Both the position numbers and the translations under genes were made by a program. The notes under the pieces are model-generated. The model was not told where the DNA came from, made no database searches, and saw nothing but the letters and a program-made list of their open reading frames with translations. From assembly GCA_033764435.1 (NCBI GenBank), contig JANRIX010000010.1, forward strand, positions 62,001 to 126,000: DNA of 64,000 nucleotides. Reading direction: 5' to 3'. The stretch comes from JAEUMY01 sp033764435. Its GTDB lineage: Bacteria > Pseudomonadota > Gammaproteobacteria > Burkholderiales > Usitatibacteraceae. Below, in pieces: positions 18,016 through 25,028 of the stretch. The first letter of the stretch is position 1, and every line of letters starts with the position of its first letter.

Positions 18016-18458
18016 AGCGAGAAGCTCTCCATGCCGGGTGGCAGTGAGGGGCTGCCGCCGTTGACCAGTTTTTCGAGCTGCGCCTTCCAGCTCTCCACGC
18101 TCCAGATCTCGAAGTGCGTGCCCTGGCCCACGAACATGACCTGCTTGTCGATGTGGGCAAAGTCGCGGAGCTCCGGCGACACCAGGATTCGCCCGGCGTT
18201 GTCCAGCGCGAATTCCTCGGCAAAGCCCACGAGGATGCGCTTCCACACGCTGGCGGTCGGATCGGTTGAAGGGAATGCCAGCACCTTCTGGCGGATGGGT
18301 TCCCAGGCGGGCGCGGGGTAGAGCAAGAGGCAGCCGTGCGGATGCGCGGTCAGCGTGAGACGCCCGCCGCCCGGCATGGCCAATGGCTCGCGGTGCTTCG
18401 TCGGCACCGCCAGTCGGCCTTTTGCATCCAGATTGAGCTGAGACGCCCCTTGAAACAC
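18012..18458 (-). CDS. mraZ: MraZ, transcriptional regulator of the dcw cluster
   Basis: MraZ is an AbrB-like ring-forming DNA-binding repressor of its own operon. The 148-residue product starts VFQGASQLNLDAKGRLAVPTKHRE and has the second swapped-hairpin repeat FALDNAGRILVSPELRDFA, the two DxxGR half-domains of the family. The GTG at 18458 has GGGGGAGCAGG just upstream and fits the family start (MF-x-GAS). TGGG boxes lie 113-135 bases before it. Confidence 0.95.
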   Translation of the reverse strand: MFQGASQLNLDAKGRLAVPTKHREPLAMPGGGRLTLTAHPHGCLLLYPAPAWEPIRQKVLAFPSTDPTASVWKRILVGFAEEFALDNAGRILVSPELRDFAHIDKQVMFVGQGTHFEIWSVESWKAQLEKLVNGGSPSLPPGMESFSL

Positions 18459-18570
18459 CCTGCTCCCCCATGCCTTTGTTGGCGTTCGAAATGCACGTCG
18501 CACCCCGCAACGCAATCCACCACGGAAAAACCGGACGGCCGGACCTTTCCCCTCAGGAAACGCCCTTCCA

Positions 18571-18593
18571 CCCATTTCTCCCACTTTTCCCCA
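18571..18593 (-). promoter_or_regulatory. MraZ operator: three TGGG boxes
   Basis: On the minus strand TGGG occurs at 18593-18590, 18583-18580 and 18574-18571, spaced 10 and 9 bases. Direct TGGG repeats about one helical turn apart are the known MraZ binding pattern in other bacteria. They lie just downstream of the mapped -10, so occupancy would block initiation or early elongation. Confidence 0.8.
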
Positions 18594-18602
18594 CTTGTGG
18601 AC

Positions 18603-18631
18603 ACTATAGGCAGAAAAAAACCCGCGGTCAA
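18603..18631 (-). promoter_or_regulatory. Sigma-70-type promoter of the dcw operon
   Basis: Minus-strand TTGACC (18631-18626), a 17-base spacer, and TATAGT (18608-18603). Transcription would begin near 18596, within the first TGGG box. The -35 box also forms the loop of a terminator-like hairpin. Confidence 0.75.
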
Positions 18632-18636
18632 GCGGG
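18614..18636 (-). terminator. Intrinsic-terminator-like hairpin overlapping the dcw -35 box
   Basis: On the minus strand CCCGC, a TTGACC loop, GCGGG and then seven T form a textbook short terminator. No gene is visible that would feed transcription into it from 18.64-18.9 kb, so it may insulate the operon from stray minus-strand transcription or be fortuitous. Confidence 0.5.
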
Positions 18637-18917
18637 CTTCAGGGATTTTTTTGTTATATGACAAGGACTTACGCGCAATTCTTGAGACGATTTCCCTGTG
18701 CAAAAAACTGTGGAAAATTAATGAAATAGCGTTTGAAGTGAATGTAACGCTTTAGCATTGGCCCGGGTTTGGCCTGATTGTGTGCACGCTTTCTCTCAAT
18801 CTCGCCCAATCCACCTCGATCCGCACGGCGCACGTGTTGTGTATACACATTTTTATACATACACTGACCCAGTGTGCCTCACCAACGTGCATCGTTACAA
18901 CGCGGAAGCGAGCAAGC
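18637..18917. promoter_or_regulatory. Divergent control region before the BrnA-like/ORF6N pair
   Basis: AT-richer DNA without a supported gene. It holds the perfect palindrome TGTGTATACACA (18838-18849), followed by a similar half-site at 18855-18864, about 70 bases before the BrnA-like ATG. This looks like an autoregulatory operator. TATACA elements at 18842 and 18854 could act as -10 boxes, but no good -35 is spaced to them. Confidence 0.5.
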
Positions 18918-19214
18918 ATGAGCAGGAAATCAGCCTCGAAAGTCTCTGACGACGCCCCCGTTCGCGCGAAAGACATCGGCGCAGGCAAGCTGGTACTGCG
19001 CAAACGCGCCACGAATGGCGCCACACCAGCTGCGAAACAGCGTGTGAACATCTATCTCGATGCCGCCGTTGTCGAGCACTTCAAGGCAGCTGCGGGTGCG
19101 CGCGGCTATCAGACTCTGATCAACGAGGCGCTGAAGGATTCGATTCGCTCGGACACCCTCGAGCAAACACTGCGACGCGTGTTGCAGCAGGAGTTGCGGG
19201 AGTACAAGAATTGA
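18918..19214 (+). CDS. BrnA-like ribbon-helix-helix antitoxin/regulator
   Basis: The 98-residue product has a basic, disordered N-terminus and a C-terminal RHH-like segment RVNIYLDAAVVEHFKAAAGARGYQTLINEALKDSI, closely patterned on BrnA antitoxins (xVxIxLDxxVxxxFK...GYQTxIN). No BrnT toxin gene lies upstream; instead the stop overlaps the next gene as TTGA. It probably binds the palindromic sequence before it and represses the pair. I chose ATG 18918, since an upstream extension has no family match. Confidence 0.75.
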   Translation: MSRKSASKVSDDAPVRAKDIGAGKLVLRKRATNGATPAAKQRVNIYLDAAVVEHFKAAAGARGYQTLINEALKDSIRSDTLEQTLRRVLQQELREYKN

Positions 19215-19783
19215 GCGAAACCCAAGTTCCCGCAGAAATCATCGCCGAGCGGATTTTCATCGCGCGCGGACAGAAGGTGATTCTGGATGCCGATCTTGCT
19301 GCGCTGTACGAAGTGTCCACCAAGCAGTTCAATCAGGCTGTGAAACGCAACCTGGCCAAGTTTCCCGCCGACTTCATGTTCACGCTCACCACCGTGGAGT
19401 GGGATTCTTTAAGGTCACAATCTGTGACCTTAAAGGGCGGGCGCGGGCAGCACCGCAAATATCTGCCGCAAGTATTCACCGAGCACGGCGCGATCATGGC
19501 CGCATCGCTGCTGAACAGCCCGCGCGCCATCGAGGTCAGCGTCTATGTCGTGCGAGCCTTCGTGCAGCAGCGGGAGTTCCTGGCCTCGAACAAGGATCTC
19601 GCACGGCAGTTGAGGAACCTGGAGCAACGCATCGAGCGCAAACTTGACCGCCATGATCAGGCGATCACGAGCATCATCGAGACATTGCGCACACTGATGA
19701 CGCCGCCCGACCCGCCCAAGCGGCCCATCGGCTTCGTAACGGCTGATGACAGCAAAACCGCGAGGAAAAGCCGCGCAAAGTAG
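19211..19783 (+). CDS. ORF6N-domain protein (phage-type regulator)
   Basis: The 190-residue product starts with an ORF6N/KilA-N-like domain: IIAERIFIARGQKVILDADLAALYEVSTKQFNQAVKRN, followed by FPADFMFTLT and RKYLPQVFTEHGAIMAASLLNS. A coiled-coil-like C-terminal half follows. Such proteins are common in prophages and plasmids, and often act as antirepressors or DNA-binding factors; the exact role is unknown. The start is a TTG overlapping the previous stop (TTGA), suggesting translational coupling. No upstream ATG is available. Confidence 0.8.
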   Translation: MSETQVPAEIIAERIFIARGQKVILDADLAALYEVSTKQFNQAVKRNLAKFPADFMFTLTTVEWDSLRSQSVTLKGGRGQHRKYLPQVFTEHGAIMAASLLNSPRAIEVSVYVVRAFVQQREFLASNKDLARQLRNLEQRIERKLDRHDQAITSIIETLRTLMTPPDPPKRPIGFVTADDSKTARKSRAK

Positions 19784-19823
19784 CGCGCGAACACAACCAG
19801 CGCCACGGTATTGCAAAAAAGTA

Positions 19824-19935
19824 GAAGCAGACCTGCAAGCCGGATTCTGTTATGGCCCAAGCGATCCTGGGATATGGCGCTCTTTCCTGCGCACCCTGAT
19901 TGCAACTACACCATCTGGCTAGCAAGCTACTCACC
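19824..19935 (-). pseudogene. Decayed duplicate of the rnpB 3' end
   Basis: Bases 19824-19856 match 20259-20291 of rnpB at 31 of 33 positions, in the same orientation. Beyond that, weaker similarity continues on the minus strand through an AGGAAAGAGCGCCATA block (rnpB has AGGAATGACCGTCATA) and a GTAGCTTG block. Only the 3' domain is present, so it cannot be a working RNase P RNA. It looks like the far end of an element that once integrated at the 3' end of rnpB. Confidence 0.75.
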
Positions 19936-20200
19936 TTCCGAGCCCGGTTGACCTTTTTTGCTGCTTACCACTCTTCGAGTAGATCTCACTGAACCGACAA
20001 ACAAAAGCCACGCCAGCAATTCCGAGGCCCAGCAATCCCAGCAAGATTGCGAACGCCACAAATCCACTTTCAGCCAGGACAAACGCAACCCCTCCAAGGC
20101 CAAATACAAGCAACCAAGACTTCGCGTATGCACTCAGCTTCATTGCGCACTTCAACTCTTCAGACAGAAATGGGGCAAACCGCAGGCAAATCACGGCCAC
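19931..20200 (-). CDS. Small two-helix membrane protein, unknown
   Basis: An 89-residue reading (or 70 residues from ATG 20143, MKLSAYAKSW) with two adjacent hydrophobic segments, WLLVFGLGGVAFVLAES and AFAILLGLLGLGIAGVAFV, then a basic Ser/Lys-rich tail. I do not recognise a family. It lies exactly between rnpB and the duplicated rnpB 3' end, in DNA less GC-rich than its surroundings, so it may be cargo of a degenerate integrated element. No Shine-Dalgarno decides the start. Confidence 0.45.
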   Translation of the reverse strand: MAVICLRFAPFLSEELKCAMKLSAYAKSWLLVFGLGGVAFVLAESGFVAFAILLGLLGLGIAGVAFVCRFSEIYSKSGKQQKRSTGLGR

Positions 20201-20257
20201 GATGCAGACAACGGCGATTATGAATCACAGCACGCGCAGCAGTCTGGTAATTGAAAT

Positions 20258-20575
20258 GGAAGCAGACCTGTAAGCCGGATTCTGTTACGGCACTTGCGTG
20301 CTATGACGGTCATTCCTCTGGGACGCACGTTGCCGTGCGCCTCAAGCTACCTACCCGCAGGCTCCGCGAGCCGCCTCAACGCCTGCCTACTTGGTATTGC
20401 TCCGGATAGAGATTGCCCGTTTCACCCAGCGCCCTTCCTTGCGGTCAAGCACTGACTCGTCTCTGTTGCTCTGATCCTCACCTCACGGTGGATGGGTGTT
20501 ACCCACTATCCTGCTCTGTGGAGTCCGGACTTTCCTCTGCATGGCAAGCATGCAGCGACCGTCCGGTCTGCTTCC
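20258..20575 (-). ncRNA. rnpB: RNase P RNA (M1 RNA), type A
   Basis: About 318 bases form the catalytic RNA that matures tRNA 5' ends. The 5' GGAAGCAGACC (20575-20565) pairs with the 3' GGTCTGCTTCC (20268-20258) as helix P1. Conserved core elements are visible on the minus strand: GAGGAAAGTCCGGACTCC near the 5' end, GGGTAGGTAGCTTGAG, GAGGAATGACCGTCATA and ACAGAATCCGGCTTACAGG near the 3' end. It starts 10 bases after the DUF3025 stop; a TAGAAT at 20588-20583 could be its -10 box. Confidence 0.95.
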
Positions 20576-20585
20576 GCTTCGCATT

Positions 20586-21455
20586 CTACGCGTCGGAAGT
20601 GGCGGCACCCTTCAAATCGCGCATGCGACCCGGGCGAAAGTAGTCGGTGTTGGCGTAGAAATCGGGCGATTCGTTGCGTGCATCCCAACCAGGAATGCCG
20701 AGGACAGGCAGGGGTTGCAGCTGGCGGCTGGTGCGAATATTTGCAGGATCCATGAAGTGTGCGGACAACACAGAATCAGCCAGGCTGCGGAGTTCTGTAA
20801 CCGACAGTCCATTGATTGGGCGATCAATCAGCACGCACTTGGCCGTGACACCGACATGCGGATCCAGCATCTTCTCCATGAGCGCATGGCCGAAGAGCAA
20901 CACTGTGGTCGTGACACCCCACTCGGCGCGCCGCTCGACAAACACTTCCTTCCAGCGGAATCCGCGAATCGCCTCCAGCATGGCCGGTGACTCGCTCAGG
21001 ATGATGGCACCGCTCTCGTCAAACAGTGTGAGGACATCGCGCGCCGGGCTGCGCTGACGGCGCTCCGCCTCGCTTTGCGCTTCGATGATGCGCGCATGCA
21101 TCTCGGAAATGGCGCACTTGGTCTTGGTCCAGCTGATCCAGGCCAGGGCGTTGAAGAGGTCGTGCCAATTCGCGCGGGTGGGAATTTCGCCGCGCAACGC
21201 GATGCCGAGTTCGTAGGCGGCTGCGGAGGTGTCTAGCTGTTCCTCGGCGGCGATGAAGCGGAGCGGGGCGTTGCGAATATTCGCTTCACCCCCAATGAAG
21301 CCATTCAACGCATCCAGAGATGGCCAGGCTGGATCGGGCAATGCGCTCCAGACATGCCGGACAGACGCGAATGCCGGGTGATCGATCAGCGTCCGCGCGT
21401 CAGCCCAATTCGGCGTCTCGGTCACGAACAACTCAACGCGCCAACCGCCATCCAA
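20586..21455 (-). CDS. DUF3025 domain protein
   Basis: The 289-residue product has the DUF3025 hallmarks ALNGFIG...N..LRFI, YELGIALRGEIPTRANWHDLFNALAWISWTKTK and LFDESGAIILS. The function of the family is not established. It overlaps the end of pyrC by about 23 bases and its 3' end carries the likely rnpB promoter. One perfect and one imperfect palindrome copy (GCGAATATTTGC at 20733-20744) lie inside. Confidence 0.85.
   Translation of the reverse strand: MDGGWRVELFVTETPNWADARTLIDHPAFASVRHVWSALPDPAWPSLDALNGFIGGEANIRNAPLRFIAAEEQLDTSAAAYELGIALRGEIPTRANWHDLFNALAWISWTKTKCAISEMHARIIEAQSEAERRQRSPARDVLTLFDESGAIILSESPAMLEAIRGFRWKEVFVERRAEWGVTTTVLLFGHALMEKMLDPHVGVTAKCVLIDRPINGLSVTELRSLADSVLSAHFMDPANIRTSRQLQPLPVLGIPGWDARNESPDFYANTDYFRPGRMRDLKGAATSDA
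21273..21284. repeat. GCGAATATTCGC in the DUF3025 gene
   Basis: Reads ANIR at residues 58-61, in GFIGGEANIRNAPLRFI. Confidence 0.98.
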
Positions 21456-22470
21456 TCTCCTCCCCCGCGCGCAGCGGCGTGAGCGGATCGTTGTCGAGGA
21501 AGGGCAATTTGTCGGGCACCTTCCACGACTCGGCGACCAGCGTCACGCGCGTATCGTTGACCGGCAATCCGTAGAACGTTGGGCCATTGCGGCTGGCGAA
21601 GCCCTCCAGCTTGTCCAGCGCGTTTTCGGCGGCAAAGAGTTCGGCATAGAGCTCGATGCCCGCATGCGCGGTGTAGATGCCGGCGCCGCAGCAATGCGAT
21701 TCCTTGTTGCTCTTCGGATGCGGCGCGCTGTCGGTGCCGAGGAAAAACTTGCTGTTGCCACTGACCGCCGCCTTGACCAGTGCCAGGCGATGCGTCTCGC
21801 GCTTCAGCACCGGCAGGCAATAGTGATGCGGCCGCAGTCCGCCCTTGAAAATGGCGTTGCGGTTCATCAGCAGGTGATGCGCGGTGATGGTGGCGCCCAC
21901 GTTGGGGCCGGCGACCGTCACGAAGTCTGCGGCCTGCGACGTGGTGATGTGCTCCAGCACCACGCGCAGTGCGGGGAAGCGCTCGACCAGCGGTCGGAGA
22001 TGGCGCTCGATGAACACGGCCTCGCGATCAAACACATCCACATCGCCATCGATGACTTCGCCATGGAGCAGAAGCGGCATGCCGACCGCCTGCATGGCCT
22101 CGAACACGGCGTCGCACTTGCGAATATTCGTGACACCGGCGTCCGAGTTGGTGGTGGCGCCGGCAGGGTAGTACTTCACGGCATACACGAAGCCCGATGC
22201 CTTGGCCTTGCGGATTTCTTCGGGTGTCGTGTTGTCGGTGAGATAGAGCGTCATCAGCGGCTCAAACCGGCTGCCACGCGGCAAGGCCGCAAGGATGCGC
22301 TCGCGATACTCGGAAGCCGCTGCAACCGTGGTGATTGGCGGCTTGAGGTTGGGCATGACGATGGCGCGACCAAAGCGCAGCGCCGTATCCGGCAGCACGG
22401 CGGCCATCGCCTGGCCATCGCGCAGATGCAGGTGCCAATCGTCGGGTTGGATCAGGGTGAGTTCTTGCAT
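21433..22470 (-). CDS. pyrC: PyrC, dihydroorotase
   Basis: PyrC closes carbamoyl-aspartate to dihydroorotate in pyrimidine synthesis. From ATG 22470 the protein is 345 residues and starts MQELTLIQPDDWHLHLRDG, carrying the HxH zinc ligands. Further ligands are seen in YAVKYYPAGATTNSDAG (carbamylated lysine), LLLHGEV, LEHITT, ITAHHLLMNRN and LGTDSAPH. This is the class II (E. coli-like) form. A GCGAATATTCGT near-copy at 22120-22131 encodes TNIRK after the PAGATTNSDAGV loop. A longer 15-residue N-terminal extension is unlikely. Confidence 0.96.
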   Translation of the reverse strand: MQELTLIQPDDWHLHLRDGQAMAAVLPDTALRFGRAIVMPNLKPPITTVAAASEYRERILAALPRGSRFEPLMTLYLTDNTTPEEIRKAKASGFVYAVKYYPAGATTNSDAGVTNIRKCDAVFEAMQAVGMPLLLHGEVIDGDVDVFDREAVFIERHLRPLVERFPALRVVLEHITTSQAADFVTVAGPNVGATITAHHLLMNRNAIFKGGLRPHHYCLPVLKRETHRLALVKAAVSGNSKFFLGTDSAPHPKSNKESHCCGAGIYTAHAGIELYAELFAAENALDKLEGFASRNGPTFYGLPVNDTRVTLVAESWKVPDKLPFLDNDPLTPLRAGEEIGWRLAR

Positions 22471-22529
22471 GGCGAGGATGAGCTCAATCAGATGAAAATA
22501 GGTGTGGCTGGGCATGGCTGGGTTTGGCG

Positions 22530-23420
22530 TCAGCCCTTCAGCTTGAGCGCCAGATCGTACAACTCGTTCTTCTTGCGCCCGGTGATCTCCGCGGCCAGTG
22601 CGGCAGCCTGTTTCGTCGGCAGTTCCGCCGCGAGGATACCGAGCACGCGCTGTGCCTCGATCAGGTCGGCGGCGGCATCGCTTTGTGGCGCTGCATGGAT
22701 GACGAGCACGAACTCGCCGCGCTGCTGATCCTCGTCTTCTCGGACCTGCTCCAGCAACTCTGCGGCGCTACGCGCCAGCACCGTTTCGAAACGCTTGGTG
22801 AGCTCGCGGCAGATGACGAGGCGGCGATCCGGCCCCAGCACGTCGTGGATGTCGGCGAGCGATTCCAGGATGCGATGCGGCGATTCGTAGCACACTGTTG
22901 CAGCGGGCGTGTCTTGCAGCGTTGCCAGCCAATCCCGGCGCTGACCGCCTTTCACCGGCAGAAAGCCGGCAAACGTGACCGCGCCCGCCTCGATGCCCGC
23001 GACGCTCATTGCCGCCGTCAGCGCGCTGGCACCCGGAATAGGCACCACGGCATGGCCGGCGGCACGGACGGCATTGACCACCTTCGCACCCGGATCGCTC
23101 ACTGCCGGCGTGCCGGCATCGGTGATGAGTGCGATGGCCTGGCCCTTGTCCAACAGCTTCACGATGCCTTCCGCACCGGCCCGCTCGTTGTGTTCATGCA
23201 CGGCGAAGAGTCGCGTGCCGATGCCGAAGTGATCGAGGAGTGAGCGGCTGTGGCGCGTGTCCTCCGCCGCGATGGCATCGACACCACGCAGGACATCGAG
23301 CGCGCGCAGCGTGATGTCGCCCAAGTTACCGATGGGTGTCGCGACCACATATAATGCGGGCGACTTCACTTTGGGATGGTCAGGATGCGCTGCTGCGATG
23401 TTGGACGTGGATTGCGACAT
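22530..23420 (-). CDS. rsmI: RsmI, 16S rRNA C1402 2'-O-methyltransferase
   Basis: RsmI methylates the ribose of C1402, the nucleotide that RsmH modifies on the base. The 296-residue tetrapyrrole-methylase-fold protein has ALYVVATPIGNLGDITLRAL, EDTRHSRSLLDHFGI, LITDAGTPAVSDPG, PIPGASALTAAMS and YESPHRI. From ATG 23420 its first 45 bases overlap the divergent lpoA-like gene. A GTG at 23369, right before SPALYVV, would remove the overlap, so the true start is uncertain. Confidence 0.94.
   Translation of the reverse strand: MSQSTSNIAAAHPDHPKVKSPALYVVATPIGNLGDITLRALDVLRGVDAIAAEDTRHSRSLLDHFGIGTRLFAVHEHNERAGAEGIVKLLDKGQAIALITDAGTPAVSDPGAKVVNAVRAAGHAVVPIPGASALTAAMSVAGIEAGAVTFAGFLPVKGGQRRDWLATLQDTPAATVCYESPHRILESLADIHDVLGPDRRLVICRELTKRFETVLARSAAELLEQVREDEDQQRGEFVLVIHAAPQSDAAADLIEAQRVLGILAAELPTKQAAALAAEITGRKKNELYDLALKLKG
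23350..23355 (+). promoter_or_regulatory. -10 box for the lpoA-like gene, inside rsmI
   Basis: A perfect TATAAT lies 20 bases before the ATG at 23376, with TTACCG 18 bases upstream as a weak -35. It lies within the rsmI coding start on the other strand. Confidence 0.5.
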
Positions 23421-24566
23421 GGTTTGCTGATCGGTCTGGCGGCGCTATTGTGCGCCTGCGCCACGCCGCCTGCACAGCCGCCGGCCAGCGTGATCGACGC
23501 GAAGCCCGCGCAAACGACGCCAACGCCGGTCACGCCGACACCGCAAGAAACAACGGCCACGCCAGCCGCGCCCGCAACTCCGCCACCCGCACCGCGCGAG
23601 CACATCGCGCTCCTCCTGCCGACCGCGTCGCCCGCTTTCGCATCCGTCGCCGAAAGCGTGCAGCAGGGCTTCCTCGCCGGCGCGGCGGCCGAACCCAAGG
23701 GCACGCTGCCCGTGCGCGTGTACAGCGCGGACAACGAGGCCGCTGCACTCGCTGCGAATATTCGCACCGCGCTCAATGCCGGCGCCGTGCTCATCGTGGG
23801 CGGCCTGACCCGCGATGGCGCCACGATCATGGCCCGCCACAGCCTCACCCAGCAGGATCTGCCCATGCTGGCGCTGAACACGCCGGATGCATCCGTTTCT
23901 CCCCGATTCCATTTCATCTCCCTCGGCCTGGACCAGGAAGCGCGCAGCATCGCGCAGCTTGCGTTCAACGAAGGTGCCAAGATCGCGACCGTGATTCACG
24001 GCACAGGGGGGCTGGCCAAGCGCATCCAGGATGCGTTCGAGAAGGAATGGCAGCGGCTCGGCGGGCAGATCGTGCTGCGCATTCCCTTCAGCGGCGACAT
24101 GAATGAAGCGCAAGCCATCCGGCCCAAACTGGAAAACCTGCGCAACGACATGGTGTTCATCGCCACCGACATCACGGGGGCCCGCACGGTGCGGCCCTAT
24201 GTGCCGATCTGGATGACCACCTACGCGACTTCGATGTCGGTCGACCCGCGCGCCGAGGCCGTGGCCAACGTGGATCTGGACGGCATGCGCTTTCTCGACA
24301 TGCCCTGGTTCGTGCAGCCGGACCACACCGCCGTGATGGTGTATCCGCGCCCGCCCGCCGGCACCGGCATCGAGCAGGAGCGGCTCTACGCGCTGGGCAT
24401 CGATGCGTGGCGTCTCGCGCTGATGCAGACGCGCGAGATGCAGAAGGTGCCGCCTGATGGCGTGACCGGCATGCTCCGGCTTGATCCTGGCGGACAGGTG
24501 CTGCGCAGTCTCACACCGACCGAAATCCGCGATGGCCGCGCGACGCCCTACGCCAAAGTCGAATGA
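23376..24566 (+). CDS. LpoA/YraM-like penicillin-binding protein activator lipoprotein
   Basis: The 396-residue product has a lipoprotein signal ending in LLIGLAALLCAC, then a Pro/Ala/Thr-rich linker, then a periplasmic-binding-protein-like domain starting HIALLLPTASPAFASVAESVQQGF, as in LpoA C-terminal domains. LpoA stimulates PBP1A from the outer membrane. It lacks the N-terminal TPR domain of E. coli LpoA. The order rsmI, lpoA, yraN, dolP-like matches the conserved neighbourhood. ATG 23376 or 23385 could be the start. Confidence 0.85.
   Translation: MVRMRCCDVGRGLRHGLLIGLAALLCACATPPAQPPASVIDAKPAQTTPTPVTPTPQETTATPAAPATPPPAPREHIALLLPTASPAFASVAESVQQGFLAGAAAEPKGTLPVRVYSADNEAAALAANIRTALNAGAVLIVGGLTRDGATIMARHSLTQQDLPMLALNTPDASVSPRFHFISLGLDQEARSIAQLAFNEGAKIATVIHGTGGLAKRIQDAFEKEWQRLGGQIVLRIPFSGDMNEAQAIRPKLENLRNDMVFIATDITGARTVRPYVPIWMTTYATSMSVDPRAEAVANVDLDGMRFLDMPWFVQPDHTAVMVYPRPPAGTGIEQERLYALGIDAWRLALMQTREMQKVPPDGVTGMLRLDPGGQVLRSLTPTEIRDGRATPYAKVE
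23754..23765. repeat. GCGAATATTCGC in the lpoA-like gene
   Basis: Reads ANIR at residues 127-130, in ALAANIRTALNAGA. Confidence 0.98.
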
Positions 24567-24915
24567 CGACTCCCCCAAGCCCGGCGCGCAGGCCGAAGCG
24601 CTGGCGGAACGTTTCCTGATCCGCAAGGGTCTCAAGCTCATCCAGCGCAACTTTCGCTGCCGTGGCGGCGAGATCGATCTCATCATGCAGGATGCGTCCG
24701 GCCTGGTCTTTGTCGAAGTGCGACTGCGCACGAACAGGACGTTCGCCGGCGCAGCGGAAAGCGTCGCGGCACGCAAGCAGCAACGCGTGATCCTCGCGGC
24801 GCAGCATTACCTCGCCACGCTGGGCGCGATCCCGCGCTGCCGTTTCGATGTCATTGCCATGGATGCGCTGGATGCGGCGCGCATCGAGTGGATTCGCGAT
24901 GCCTTCCAGACCTGA
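24532..24915 (+). CDS. YraN family (UPF0102) nuclease-fold protein
   Basis: The 127-residue product shows the UPF0102 pattern: GAQAEALAERFLIRKGLKLIQRNFRCRGGEIDLIMQDASGLVFVEVRLR, with the G-E-x-D...E-V-x-x restriction-endonuclease-like core (the usual EVK reads EVR here). The family is a predicted Holliday-junction-resolvase-related nuclease of unknown role. ATG 24532 overlaps the previous gene by 35 bases; no later ATG fits. Confidence 0.88.
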   Translation: MAARRPTPKSNDDSPKPGAQAEALAERFLIRKGLKLIQRNFRCRGGEIDLIMQDASGLVFVEVRLRTNRTFAGAAESVAARKQQRVILAAQHYLATLGAIPRCRFDVIAMDALDAARIEWIRDAFQT

Positions 24916-25028
24916 ATCCGGTGGCGCCGCTCGTCTCGTCCAAGTCAACGCCATGCCGGCTCCGCCGTTTCCCGTAGTGGATGCATCGTAGAATGCCGAC
25001 CAATCGCAAACATTCAATGGAGTCCGCC

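Noticed and set aside
19824..19935. Second functional RNase P RNA
   Set aside because: Only the 3' domain is present; the 5' half with the core and P1 partner strand is missing.
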